Origin: Wandonia haliotis
GTDB taxonomy: Bacteria > Bacteroidota > Bacteroidia > Flavobacteriales_D > Crocinitomicaceae
Direction of reading: 5' to 3'
NCBI RefSeq assembly: GCF_039523435.1
Contig: NZ_BAAAFH010000003.1
Coordinates: 868,001 to 932,000, forward strand
DNA length: 64,000 nt
Below the pieces are notes generated by a model. The model had not been told where the DNA came from. It did not search any database and saw only the letters and a list, made by a program, of their open reading frames with translations. Within the stretch, counting starts at the first letter, position 1. The number at the start of each line of letters is the position of its first letter. Made by a program: the position numbers and the translations under genes. Shown here piece after piece: positions 25,843 to 34,506 of the stretch.

Positions 25843-27552
25843 ATGAGATATTTGTTCACTTTTGTGTTGTTGAGTTTGTGTTCCGGTAATCTTTTAAGTC
25901 AGTATCCTTATCAAGAACCTTTACATTCTCCAGTTGGGATTCCAATAGTGCTGGCGGCCAATTTCGGAGAATTGCGTTCGAATCATTTTCATACAGGAAT
26001 TGATATCAAAACAAAAGGTAGTGAAGGATATAGACTCTATGCTATTGCAGACGGGTATGTTTCCCGAATAAAAGTTTCCCCTTACGGATATGGAAAAGCT
26101 ATTTATATCGATCATCCTGAATTAGGGATAACGAGTGTATATGCACATTGTCAACACTTTTCCGGAGCAATTGAAGAATACGTTCTTACAGAACAAGTGA
26201 AACAAGAATTTTTTGAGATCGAACTATTTCCCGGGACAGATAAATTAGTAGTAAAAAAAGGGGATGTAATAGCTATTTCCGGTAATACGGGAGGTTCGTC
26301 AGCCCCTCACTTGCATTTTGAAATTCGGGATACGAAAACAGAGCACCCGCTAAACCCGTTGTTGTTTGATTTTCTGGATGTGGCTGATACCAGAGCTCCA
26401 GAAATACGGGCAGTGAAGTTATATGCATTGAGTAAAATGGGATACCGGATTCCCGGGAAAGAGAAAGTGTTCCCAGCGGTTTTATCCGGTAAAGAATATA
26501 CCGTTTCCGGGAAAAAAGTGACGCTTCCATCACATTTTTGTTCTGAAAACGGTGGTGTAGGATTAGCTGTTCGGGTAATTGACCGTTATGATGCGGCCCA
26601 AAATGTCTGTGGGATTTATGAAGGGAGACTCATGCTGAATGCAGATACGGTTTATACGCAACAGATGAAAGAGCTGGATTTTGCCGTCAATAGGCAGATT
26701 AATACGCACATGGATTATGAAGAGTTTAAGTTTAAGAAGCTAGGTTTTGAAAAGTATTTCCGCACTCCACACAATAAGTTACCGATATATCCGAATACGG
26801 ATTCCGGTATATTGGGACTGTATCCGGGGAATTCCTATCAAATGCATTATAACGCGCTGGATATTGCGGGGAATAGCCTGGATATGAAGTTTACATTGGA
26901 TATTGCAGCAGGAGAATTGCGTAAGGAAGATACTCCATGGGATGCATATGATCCGGGGTATATGTATCCGGACAGTATCTATACGTTTGAGTCTTCTTCC
27001 TGCCAGATTCTTTTCAGGGATTACCTGTTGTATGAACCGGTGCTTAAAAAGTTTCAAAGTGAGGAAGGTAAGGTGGTATTCGGTGATGCAAAGATACCGA
27101 TAGACGGAACCTATCGGTTAGCAATGAAACTACCCAAAGCAATTGGAAACAGAAGTAGAGCGATTATTATACATACAGATTACAGAGGACGTCAAAAAGC
27201 ACTCCAATCGGAAATTAAAGAAGGGTGGATAAGCGCAACACCAAAAGAGATGGGAACTTTTGAAATACAGGAGGATACTATTGCTCCCGAAGTGAGAAGT
27301 ACGAATTTTGTGAATGGAGGGGCGGTGACAGGAAAAACATTGTTAACCTGGACGGTATCAGATGACCTTTCCGGAGTTGCAGAATATGCTGTGTATGTCA
27401 ATGGAAAGTATCAGGTACTGGAGTTTGAACCTAAGAGAGATCAGTTGTTTACTTCAATCACTGAACTGGGGGTAGGGATACATCAGGTAAAACTGGTTGT
27501 AAAAGATGGGGTAGGTAATGAAACAGTCGAACAATACGAAATAAAGAAATAG
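25843..27552 (+). CDS. Secreted M23 (LytM) family peptidase with C-terminal Ig-like region
   Basis: A 569-residue protein with signal peptide (residues 1-19, ending NLLSQ). The M23 metallopeptidase domain is split: HFHTGIDI (zinc ligands H and D) near residue 50 and HLHFEI near residue 157, with ADGYVSRIKVSPYGYGKAI between. The remaining 390 residues are beta-rich, including a segment (DDLSGVAEYAVYVNGKY) like bacterial Ig folds. Both metal-binding motifs are present, so it is probably an active peptidoglycan endopeptidase. It is followed 3 bp later by a membrane protein gene. Confidence 0.9.
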   Translation: MRYLFTFVLLSLCSGNLLSQYPYQEPLHSPVGIPIVLAANFGELRSNHFHTGIDIKTKGSEGYRLYAIADGYVSRIKVSPYGYGKAIYIDHPELGITSVYAHCQHFSGAIEEYVLTEQVKQEFFEIELFPGTDKLVVKKGDVIAISGNTGGSSAPHLHFEIRDTKTEHPLNPLLFDFLDVADTRAPEIRAVKLYALSKMGYRIPGKEKVFPAVLSGKEYTVSGKKVTLPSHFCSENGGVGLAVRVIDRYDAAQNVCGIYEGRLMLNADTVYTQQMKELDFAVNRQINTHMDYEEFKFKKLGFEKYFRTPHNKLPIYPNTDSGILGLYPGNSYQMHYNALDIAGNSLDMKFTLDIAAGELRKEDTPWDAYDPGYMYPDSIYTFESSSCQILFRDYLLYEPVLKKFQSEEGKVVFGDAKIPIDGTYRLAMKLPKAIGNRSRAIIIHTDYRGRQKALQSEIKEGWISATPKEMGTFEIQEDTIAPEVRSTNFVNGGAVTGKTLLTWTVSDDLSGVAEYAVYVNGKYQVLEFEPKRDQLFTSITELGVGIHQVKLVVKDGVGNETVEQYEIKK

Positions 27553-27555
27553 AAG

Positions 27556-28143
27556 ATGAAAAGAACTGAATTGTTGTTATCAGGAGTAAGTGCTTCTTTT
27601 TTCCTGCTTTACCTTTTGGGCGGAGTCGGGATGAGTTTATTCATGATGCTTTCATTAAGTCTGCTGGGTGCATTGTACGCGTATTTGGGATTTGCTCATT
27701 TAAATGGTGTTCGAATGGCGCAAGTGTTCAAAAAAGAAGCATATTCTTCTATACGCTTTACGGATATTCTGATTGGAATATTTGGGGGAATAGGGATGGC
27801 AGCAATTATTAATTCGGTTTTGTTTGCGATTATGTTGTGGCCGGGAAGGGGATTCCTTTTTGTTTCAGGAAGCATATTCTTAGGCATTGCTATTGTGATG
27901 GCTTTTGTACTCTCAGGGACGTATCCATTGTTGAAAGAACGTCTTGTAAAACGTGTTGCTATATACATGGTATTTGGGGGGCTTTTCTATGTAATTCCTG
28001 CGGGGTTTTGGTTTTCTATCCGTTACAGAAACAATCCCGAATATGTTGAAGCGATGATTGAGCATTATAATAATCCTTCTAAAGAAAATGCAGAGAAGTT
28101 AGATCAGGTAACAGAAGAAATGCTCCGGAATTCTGAAAAATAA
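27556..28143 (+). CDS. Four-helix membrane protein of unknown function
   Basis: A 195-residue protein with four or five hydrophobic segments: about residues 7-23 and 28-46 at the N-terminus, 70-95, 100-120 and 133-152. It ends with a charged cytoplasmic or periplasmic tail (NPEYVEAMIEHYNNPSKENA). I recognise a resemblance to the DUF4199 type of Bacteroidota membrane proteins, but only in overall shape. It starts 3 bp after the M23 peptidase gene and is probably co-transcribed with it. There is no terminator I can support in the 135 bp that follow. Confidence 0.65.
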   Translation: MKRTELLLSGVSASFFLLYLLGGVGMSLFMMLSLSLLGALYAYLGFAHLNGVRMAQVFKKEAYSSIRFTDILIGIFGGIGMAAIINSVLFAIMLWPGRGFLFVSGSIFLGIAIVMAFVLSGTYPLLKERLVKRVAIYMVFGGLFYVIPAGFWFSIRYRNNPEYVEAMIEHYNNPSKENAEKLDQVTEEMLRNSEK

Positions 28144-28278
28144 TTCTACTTGTACAGATGTAAAGAATAGTATTTTTATAGGAATTTATATTTTCATAAA
28201 CTAAGCTTTGTATTCTGTTGAAAATCAATAAACAATTATTTTGTACATTTAAGCATTGAATTGCTTAATGTACTTACT

Positions 28279-31200
28279 ATGAAATGTAAACTTATCTACT
28301 ACACACTGGCATTTTTTATGTCAGCCATCGGGTATGCACAAAATTTTCCAAATCCGGTTACGCTATCTACCGGACAGGGAGCAATTGGTGCTCTGGACCC
28401 AATCTGGACCTGTTCTGAATGGTTTGTTACACAACCCGGATCACCAGCGGGAGCGACTTTTCAACCGGCGTTAATCAATAATAATTGTGCGCCGGGGAGT
28501 TGGGTAGATCCGGCAGCGTTAACACCGCCAATGAACAATGCCAATTGGATTACCGGAAATGAGGCAAATTGTGCGACAAATTCTTCTGCAGGATATCGTT
28601 TCTTCAGATTAACCCTGGATCTGCCTCCTGATTGTAATGGGTTTTCGGTTACACAACAAGGAAATTATACGCTGAATTTTTTGGGATATGTGGACAATAC
28701 AATTACAGACGTATTTCTTAATAATACTTCATTGGGAATATCAGGAGGAGGATTCTCCACAGGCTCTCAGCTTTCGATTACAATTAATGGTCCCTGGCAG
28801 GTAGGGACGAATTATATTGATGTACTTGTTTATAATGTCCCTAATGCTGATCCGACAGGGAATAACCCCTACGGATTATTATTAGTAGCTGATGCAACTT
28901 CTGCAAACGGAAATGACACGGATGGAGATGGAATTTCAGATGCATTTGATGATTGCATGTGTGACCCTGGAAATAATCCGAATGGTTGTGTTGATCCAAC
29001 TTTCACATGTGATATTGATCAAATTCGTACAGAGTTTGCAAATGCCGGGTGCCTTGAATTGGAAGGGTGTTGGAATGATTGCAGTATGTATTTTTTAAAT
29101 ACGCAGTCCATGACCGGTAGTCAGGCACAGAGTTTTGCGCAAACATTGGGAGCCAATCTGGTATCTATCCAGTCTCTTGCCGAGAATCAATGTCTACTGG
29201 ATGATCTCGTGCGACTCAACCAAACTGGTGTAATCTGGATCGGATTTAATGATGAAGCAACCGAGGGAAGTTTTGTCTGGTACGACCAGTCACCGGTAAC
29301 GTATACAAATTGGGCTCCAGGAGAGCCGAATCAGTCGGGGGATGAGGACTGTGTTCAGATTTATCCGACAGGAGCGAATCCCGGACAGTGGAATGATTTG
29401 TCTTGTACAAGTGCAAACTCCCAGTCAATTATTGAAGTGAATTTATGCCCGTTTATTGATGCGGGAATTGATGTGACAATTTGTGAAAGTGATACCGTTA
29501 CTTTGTCCGCCAGTACTACTTTGTTTGGCTCGTCACCTTATACGTATGAATGGGAGTCTGTGGCTACTACACAAAGCGTGGATGTCTGGCCAACGCAGAC
29601 AACCTCTTATGTAGCTTTGACAGAAGATCGGTATGGTTGCTCTGCCTCAGATACAGTTGTTGTAACTGTAAATATGCTACCGGACGTTATAGCTCCGGCT
29701 GATGAGACATTATGTCCCGGAGATTCTATCCAATTGCTTGCAACTGGAGCGGATACCTACGTTTGGAATAACGGAGCTGTAAATGGAAACTATATTCTTC
29801 CGGCTAGTTCAACTAATACCTATATCGTTACAGGAACGGACAGTAATGGGTGTATGGATGCAGATACCGTAGAAGTAAACGTTATGCTTGAAGGTTGCCC
29901 GGATTTTCCGAATGATTATGAATGTGATATTGATTCTATCCGATCTGCTTTTACTGCTGCTGGCTGTACAGAGCTAGTGAACTGTGTTTCTCCTTGTTCT
30001 ATGTATTTTTTAAATCCGCAATCCATGACAGGAAGTCAGGCGCAGAGTTTTGCTCAGACTCTCGGTGCGAACCTGGTATCTGTTCAGTCTCAGGAGGAAA
30101 ATGATTGTATTCTGAACTCCCTGATCTCACTCGGGTTTACATCTAATCAGGATGTGATTTGGATAGGACTTAGTGATGAGGTAACAGAAGGAGACTTTGT
30201 GTGGTATGATCAATCTCCAGTTACCTATACAAATTGGGCTGCAGGAGAGCCTAATCAGTCGGGGGATGAGGATTGTGTTCAGATTTATACAAATGGAACC
30301 TGGAATGATCTTTCCTGTTCCAGTAATAATGCAAAATCAATTATTGAAGTTAATCTCTGCCCTGTAACAAGCGTAACACCGCCAATAGGAATTTGTGAAG
30401 GAGAGACGGCTAATATAGGAGTTATTTCAACTATACTTGGATCTTCTCCATATAGCTATCAATGGTCGAACGGTTCACAACAGCAGCAACAAACGGTGCA
30501 GCCTGCTACAACTACGGAGTATATCGTTTCGGTACTCGATAGATATAGTTGTCACATCTCAGATACAACAACAGTTACTGTAAATCCAAATCCGGAAGCC
30601 GACTTTACATTTGATGCGGGATGTTTAAATGATCCTGTTTCCTTTCAAAATACCAGTACTATTGAAGATAATTCTTCACTTACCAGTGATTGGGATTTTG
30701 GCAGTGGACTGACAAGTAATCAAACTGACCCGCAGGTTGTATTCCCTGTTGCAGGAGAACATACTGTTACATTAGTCGTTTATTCGGAAGAAAATTGTTC
30801 GGATAGCATCGAAAAGACAGTTGTCGTATACGACTATCCGGATATTCCTTCCGTGTTCTCTAATTCACCGGTAGCTTGTCCTGAAGAGGAATTTGTTTTT
30901 AGTGCCGAATATGTTGAAGGAGCTACTTATTATTGGGAAGGTCCTAACGGATTCACTAGTAATAGTGCAGAGAATACATTAATTGCGACAGAAGAAAAAG
31001 AAGGGGACTATACACTGTATATTGAAGTGGATGGCTGTCCGAGTCAATGGACTGCGGTTTCTTTAACCATTTTGGGACAGTTTACTCCGCTGATAGAGGA
31101 ATTCCCAAATGTTATCACTCCTAATAATGACGGGAAAAACGATTACCTGGATATGAATGATTATTTTACTTCCTGTCTTCCTTTCGAAATTGAGATTGTA

Positions 31201-31362
31201 AACCGATGGGGTAATCTTGTCTGGAAACAGGATCAGGCGGGAGAAGCGTTTTCTGGGAATGATATGTTTTCCGGAGCTGAATTGGCAGAAGGAGTGTATT
31301 TTTACCGGTTAAGGTATGGTAGTGAAACCAAGTCCGGTTTTATAACCATTATTCGAAAATAA
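28279..31362 (+). CDS. Large secreted protein with two C-type lectin domains, PKD domain and T9SS type B sorting tail
   Basis: A 1,027-residue protein. The start is the ATG at 28279 (MKCKLIYYTLAFF...), giving a clear signal peptide ending IGYAQ; the longer frame begins at TTG. A thrombospondin-3-like calcium repeat (NDTDGDGISDAFDDC) comes near residue 213. The first C-type lectin domain (about 262-390) and a second (about 570-695) both contain EPN and WND, the calcium/mannose-type binding residues. Between and after them are Ig-like repeats with SSPYTYEW/SSPYSYQW, then a PKD domain (about 773-845). The end (about 940-1027) is a gliding-motility-type CHU_C/type B sorting domain (PNVITPNNDGKNDYL, EIVNRWGNLVW, GVYFYRLRYG). 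Likely role: surface adhesin exported by T9SS. Confidence 0.9.
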   Translation: MKCKLIYYTLAFFMSAIGYAQNFPNPVTLSTGQGAIGALDPIWTCSEWFVTQPGSPAGATFQPALINNNCAPGSWVDPAALTPPMNNANWITGNEANCATNSSAGYRFFRLTLDLPPDCNGFSVTQQGNYTLNFLGYVDNTITDVFLNNTSLGISGGGFSTGSQLSITINGPWQVGTNYIDVLVYNVPNADPTGNNPYGLLLVADATSANGNDTDGDGISDAFDDCMCDPGNNPNGCVDPTFTCDIDQIRTEFANAGCLELEGCWNDCSMYFLNTQSMTGSQAQSFAQTLGANLVSIQSLAENQCLLDDLVRLNQTGVIWIGFNDEATEGSFVWYDQSPVTYTNWAPGEPNQSGDEDCVQIYPTGANPGQWNDLSCTSANSQSIIEVNLCPFIDAGIDVTICESDTVTLSASTTLFGSSPYTYEWESVATTQSVDVWPTQTTSYVALTEDRYGCSASDTVVVTVNMLPDVIAPADETLCPGDSIQLLATGADTYVWNNGAVNGNYILPASSTNTYIVTGTDSNGCMDADTVEVNVMLEGCPDFPNDYECDIDSIRSAFTAAGCTELVNCVSPCSMYFLNPQSMTGSQAQSFAQTLGANLVSVQSQEENDCILNSLISLGFTSNQDVIWIGLSDEVTEGDFVWYDQSPVTYTNWAAGEPNQSGDEDCVQIYTNGTWNDLSCSSNNAKSIIEVNLCPVTSVTPPIGICEGETANIGVISTILGSSPYSYQWSNGSQQQQQTVQPATTTEYIVSVLDRYSCHISDTTTVTVNPNPEADFTFDAGCLNDPVSFQNTSTIEDNSSLTSDWDFGSGLTSNQTDPQVVFPVAGEHTVTLVVYSEENCSDSIEKTVVVYDYPDIPSVFSNSPVACPEEEFVFSAEYVEGATYYWEGPNGFTSNSAENTLIATEEKEGDYTLYIEVDGCPSQWTAVSLTILGQFTPLIEEFPNVITPNNDGKNDYLDMNDYFTSCLPFEIEIVNRWGNLVWKQDQAGEAFSGNDMFSGAELAEGVYFYRLRYGSETKSGFITIIRK
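29080..30360 (+). repeat. Duplicated lectin module within the lectin gene
   Basis: The segments around 29080-29450 and 29990-30360 encode near-identical C-type lectin units; for example both encode MYFLN, QSMTGSQAQSFAQTLGANLV and YDQSPVTYTNWA. DNA identity is high but with many third-position differences, indicating an older internal duplication. Confidence 0.85.
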
Positions 31363-31372
31363 AAAGTAATAC

Positions 31373-31406
31373 AAAAGCCTGTCTACGTGCTATAGACAGG
31401 CTTTTT
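31373..31406. terminator. Bidirectional terminator between lectin gene and ssb
   Basis: A perfect 13-bp stem (aaaagcctgtcta / tagacaggctttt) with a 7-base loop lies between the convergent stops at 31362 and 31412. A-rich on one side and T-rich on the other, it serves both genes. Confidence 0.92.
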
Positions 31407-31411
31407 CTATT

Positions 31412-31744
31412 TTATGCGTCCAGAACGACAATCTTATTGGCTCTGATTTCTGTTTTATATCGTTTTTCTCCTTCGGGAGTTTCATACGGTCGGTTTACCA
31501 GCATGCCTTCAATCGCCAGTTTGGCTCCTCTGGAGGCGGTCAGTTCAATTACAGCGGCTTCCTTTCCCCAGGCAAATACGGAATGCCAACTTGTTACTGT
31601 ATGTGGGGTGCCGTTTGATGAGGCATATTTTTCCTGAGTAGCAAACTGAAAACGGGCAATTTTCTTCCCATTACCAAAATGAATGATGTGTGGTTGCGTA
31701 CTGATGCTACCTGTCATGGTTACTTTGTTTACGAAGTTATTCAT
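31412..31744 (-). CDS. ssb: Small single-stranded DNA-binding protein
   Basis: A 110-residue OB-fold protein of the SSB family: NKVTMTGSISTQP at the start, KKIARFQFATQEKY, WHSVFAWGKEAAVIE and the final strand IRANKIVVLDA. It lacks the acidic C-terminal tip and Pro/Gln-rich linker of full-length SSB, so it is probably an accessory short SSB (as seen in many Bacteroidota) rather than the main replication protein. The 148 bp upstream contain an imperfect inverted repeat (31773-31800) but no clear promoter. Confidence 0.88.
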   Translation of the reverse strand: MNNFVNKVTMTGSISTQPHIIHFGNGKKIARFQFATQEKYASSNGTPHTVTSWHSVFAWGKEAAVIELTASRGAKLAIEGMLVNRPYETPEGEKRYKTEIRANKIVVLDA

Positions 31745-31892
31745 ACGAGTTTGTTTTAGTGATAAACCAATGAGTGAATTTGATGAGGCAAAGATTCACT
31801 GGTCTCACGCTACAAACCGTCTTTTAACCATTTGTATTCGTAAAATATTCGTTTGTAAACTTTTTACTTACTGTTTTTCAGTGTATTGGTAT

Positions 31893-32810
31893 CTATGGTT
31901 TGATGATCGCCCGCTTAGTATGTGTTTTGCTTGAGGTAACTATCTTCAATAGATACATTCCGGGTTGTTGGATGCTCAGGTCGATCTCTGATATATCATC
32001 ATATAGATTTGTTTGGAGAACAAGTTTTCCTGTAGCATCAAAGATCGCTAACTCAGCTGAAGCTCCAAACCCACGAATAGTAAATTTACCATTGTTTGGG
32101 TTAGGATATATTTCCGGCTCATTTTCGGGATCGTTTTCGCATTGGCTTAACACCGGGTCAAATTGCACTTTTGTACCATCGTAATCAGTTTGTGAGAGTC
32201 GATAATATTGATTGTCTCTTTCTGCGTATGAGAAGATTTTATAGGCGTTATACGTACTGCTATTTCCTGCGCCAAAAATGGTATCTAACGGTATCCAGCT
32301 ATTTCCGTCTATACTGGTTTCAATACTAAAGTAATCATTATCTTTTTCAGACAAAGTAGCCCATGAAATAGTAACTTCATTGTTCCAACAATGTACATTA
32401 AAGTAATCAAGAGTAATGGGAAGTAGCATTTCATCACTAAAACAAAATGCATCTCCACGTCCGTTTCCTCCTGAGAATATAGAAAGCGGATCATTTATTT
32501 CATAACAGATAGCGTCACCACGTCCGGTACTTCCTTCAAATAAGGGGATAATTGGATTGTAATTAGAACAAATTGCGTCACCTCGTCCTTTTCCTCCTGA
32601 ATAATAGGGGGCAGAGGGACTGTAAAAGGAACACACGTTTTCTCCACGTCCACGTCCTCCGAAATACATAGGTGAGTAAGGAGATTCGTAATAACATACA
32701 GACTCCCCTCGTCCTGTACCTCCTGAAAACTGGGCTGTAACAGGTTGAACACTTGCCAAAAGAAGGCAAATAGTAATTACGGTGTTCAATCGTTTTAGTA
32801 ATCTGACCAT
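31893..32810 (-). CDS. T9SS type A secreted protein with five 21-residue GRGD/GRGE repeats
   Basis: A 305-residue protein: signal peptide (1-26, ending PVTA), five back-to-back 21-residue repeats (27-131) of the form Y/F-x-G-G-x-G-R-G-[DE]-x-[VIF]-C-x5-8-P, a fibronectin-like domain (about 135-225: WATLSEKDNDYFSIETSIDG), then a type A sorting tail (YPNPNNGKFTI ... GMYLLKIVTS). Repeats 3-5 carry GRGD, repeats 1-2 GRGE, and each has one cysteine. The start is the ATG at 32810, since the longer frame begins at TTG. It lies 30 bp downstream of the SUMF1-fold gene, so the two likely share a transcript. Function is unknown; surface adhesion is a reasonable guess. Confidence 0.85.
   Translation of the reverse strand: MVRLLKRLNTVITICLLLASVQPVTAQFSGGTGRGESVCYYESPYSPMYFGGRGRGENVCSFYSPSAPYYSGGKGRGDAICSNYNPIIPLFEGSTGRGDAICYEINDPLSIFSGGNGRGDAFCFSDEMLLPITLDYFNVHCWNNEVTISWATLSEKDNDYFSIETSIDGNSWIPLDTIFGAGNSSTYNAYKIFSYAERDNQYYRLSQTDYDGTKVQFDPVLSQCENDPENEPEIYPNPNNGKFTIRGFGASAELAIFDATGKLVLQTNLYDDISEIDLSIQQPGMYLLKIVTSSKTHTKRAIIKP
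32418..32732 (-). repeat. Five tandem 63-bp coding repeats (GRGD units)
   Basis: The core cgtcc on the + strand recurs at 32458, 32521, 32584, 32647 and 32710, exactly 63 bp apart each time, giving five in-frame units of 21 codons. The GGxGRG[DE] core is most conserved; the second half of each unit is variable apart from the final proline. Confidence 0.92.
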
Positions 32811-32840
32811 GAGTAGTACTGCACCCAAAATGGGTACTAA

Positions 32841-34382
32841 TTAATTAGCAGGAGTTGAAGGAACTGTACGAACAGCTCTGAATCCATGGGAGCCGGATCT
32901 ACCTGTATAAGTATATCTTGCCTGTGAACGATCAGAAACACGTAATAATGTTGCTGTAGTATTCCAGGCTCCGCCACGGTTACCACTTCCTACAGCATTA
33001 TCTCCGGGCCAGTTTGTTACATCAGCAGATCCTAATGCTGTTATTTCACCGTTTCCGTGAAGTCCTGTGAAAGCTCTTCCTTCCGGGCGCCCCATTGTAA
33101 CACATCTTTCCCAAAGATTACCGCTTAATTCCATCATTCCATAGTAAGAAGCTCCTGCGTCTACACGAGAAGTTCCTGTCCCGGCATGACTTCCTACGCG
33201 AATAGGTCCTGGAACGGAAGCGTGGGGACCGTATGTCGTATTAGCAGCCGTATTGGAGGCCGTTTCATCATCGGCTCCCGGGTTGGTGATTCCCTGACTT
33301 TGCACAATAGTAGTGTTTCCCCAGGCGTATTCATCAGGGAAGGGATTTGATGCTCCACGGGATGCTTTTTCAAATTCAAATTCTGTCATTGGTCGTAATC
33401 CCGTCCAGTCTGCAAAACAGATTCCGTCAGCCCAACTCATATGATTATTGGCTACGAAAGGAGCCGAAGTAATATAGGTACCACCTGATAGTGATATACC
33501 GCTTCTATTTGCTCCACCTGTATAAGCGCGTGCAGATTGTTGGGAAGAGTTTAGTGCGTTCAAATAGTCAACATACTGTTGCTGACTGGTTTCATACTTC
33601 ATACAATAAAACCCTTTATGTCCTTTGGGGAATGCTGCAGATAGAGTTCCTGTTCCTCCTGTACTGTACCAATATCCTGAAGAATTGGAAGTCGTGTTTG
33701 TATTTGCGTAGGTTCCGTTTACCCCCCATAGCGATCCGGTTGAATTTGATATACTGATGGCTCCTTCCGATGTAACCTGAAAAGGACTACTGGCTGTTCC
33801 TCCTTCAGAAAGCATTCCTATTCCTCCTCCTTCATCACCAAGGTAAAAATCTCCTTCAGTTACATAAACCATTTCTACAGCATATACCTGAATGTCTATT
33901 ACATCATCATCATTGATTCCTTGCAGTACATAGTCCCACTTGAGCTGAATATTGGTTGCACCAAAAGATCCGCTTCCGCTATTGGCTCTGTATACAAATG
34001 CTCCTACCGCAGGGTTTGAGACGCTGTTATGTGGTGCCCCCTCGTTTACAAGACCTACCTGTACCGAAGCGGCAGTACCCGAACCACTGACATGACCACT
34101 CGTACTCAGGTACGCATGCTGCCAGACTTCGCTGGGTTGAACTCTGTATTTAACAAACACCCAGGCAGCGTCCCAATTAGCTGGAGCAGAAGAAACGCGC
34201 CACGAATTTTCCCAGGAAAGATCGAACCGAATAAAAGTATGATTTGCAGGATTATTCGCTCCTGCAGAGGTGTTTTGATTGATCAATCCACAATTAGCAA
34301 CCTGAATATTATTGGCATTTACGTTTAAAGCAATTCCAAGAAGAGTTATCCCTGCAAGGAATAAGTGCGTAATAGTTTTCAT
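32841..34382 (-). CDS. Secreted SUMF1/FGE-fold protein, probably non-catalytic
   Basis: A 513-residue protein with signal peptide (about 1-23, ending NVNA). Residues 25-170 form a novel-looking beta domain (FIRFDLSWENSWRVSSAPAN, WVFVKYRVQPSEVWQ). From about 170 it has the formylglycine-generating-enzyme fold: VYVTEGDFYLGD, FYCMKYETSQQQYVDYLNAL, GLRPMTEFEFEKASRG, GMMELSGNLWERCV, GNRGGAWNTT and SGSHGFRAVR. The catalytic cysteine pair expected after the GG-A/S-W strand is absent (WNTTATLLRVSDRSQARY), so it is likely a structural or binding version, as in GldK. No T9SS tail is visible. It is the first gene of a two-gene unit with the GRGD-repeat protein. Confidence 0.85.
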   Translation of the reverse strand: MKTITHLFLAGITLLGIALNVNANNIQVANCGLINQNTSAGANNPANHTFIRFDLSWENSWRVSSAPANWDAAWVFVKYRVQPSEVWQHAYLSTSGHVSGSGTAASVQVGLVNEGAPHNSVSNPAVGAFVYRANSGSGSFGATNIQLKWDYVLQGINDDDVIDIQVYAVEMVYVTEGDFYLGDEGGGIGMLSEGGTASSPFQVTSEGAISISNSTGSLWGVNGTYANTNTTSNSSGYWYSTGGTGTLSAAFPKGHKGFYCMKYETSQQQYVDYLNALNSSQQSARAYTGGANRSGISLSGGTYITSAPFVANNHMSWADGICFADWTGLRPMTEFEFEKASRGASNPFPDEYAWGNTTIVQSQGITNPGADDETASNTAANTTYGPHASVPGPIRVGSHAGTGTSRVDAGASYYGMMELSGNLWERCVTMGRPEGRAFTGLHGNGEITALGSADVTNWPGDNAVGSGNRGGAWNTTATLLRVSDRSQARYTYTGRSGSHGFRAVRTVPSTPAN

Positions 34383-34506
34383 TAGAAGTAGTATTTTAAG
34401 CTAAAATGAAATTTTTTTAACAAAAAACAACAAATAATAAACGTTTTTTTAAAGTTAAATTCGACAAAGAATACCTGAGGTGGGTTAAGAGGTGTTTTTT
34501 ATTCGT

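Noticed and set aside
31773..31800. Inverted repeat AGTGAAT / ATTCACT upstream of ssb
   Set aside because: Arms of 7 bp with a 14-base loop and no T run; could arise by chance and no function is suggested.
32418..32732. Regular 63-bp repeats resembling a CRISPR array
   Set aside because: The repeats are in frame within one long coding sequence, have no unique spacers between them, and encode a protein repeat with a signal peptide before it and a sorting tail after it.
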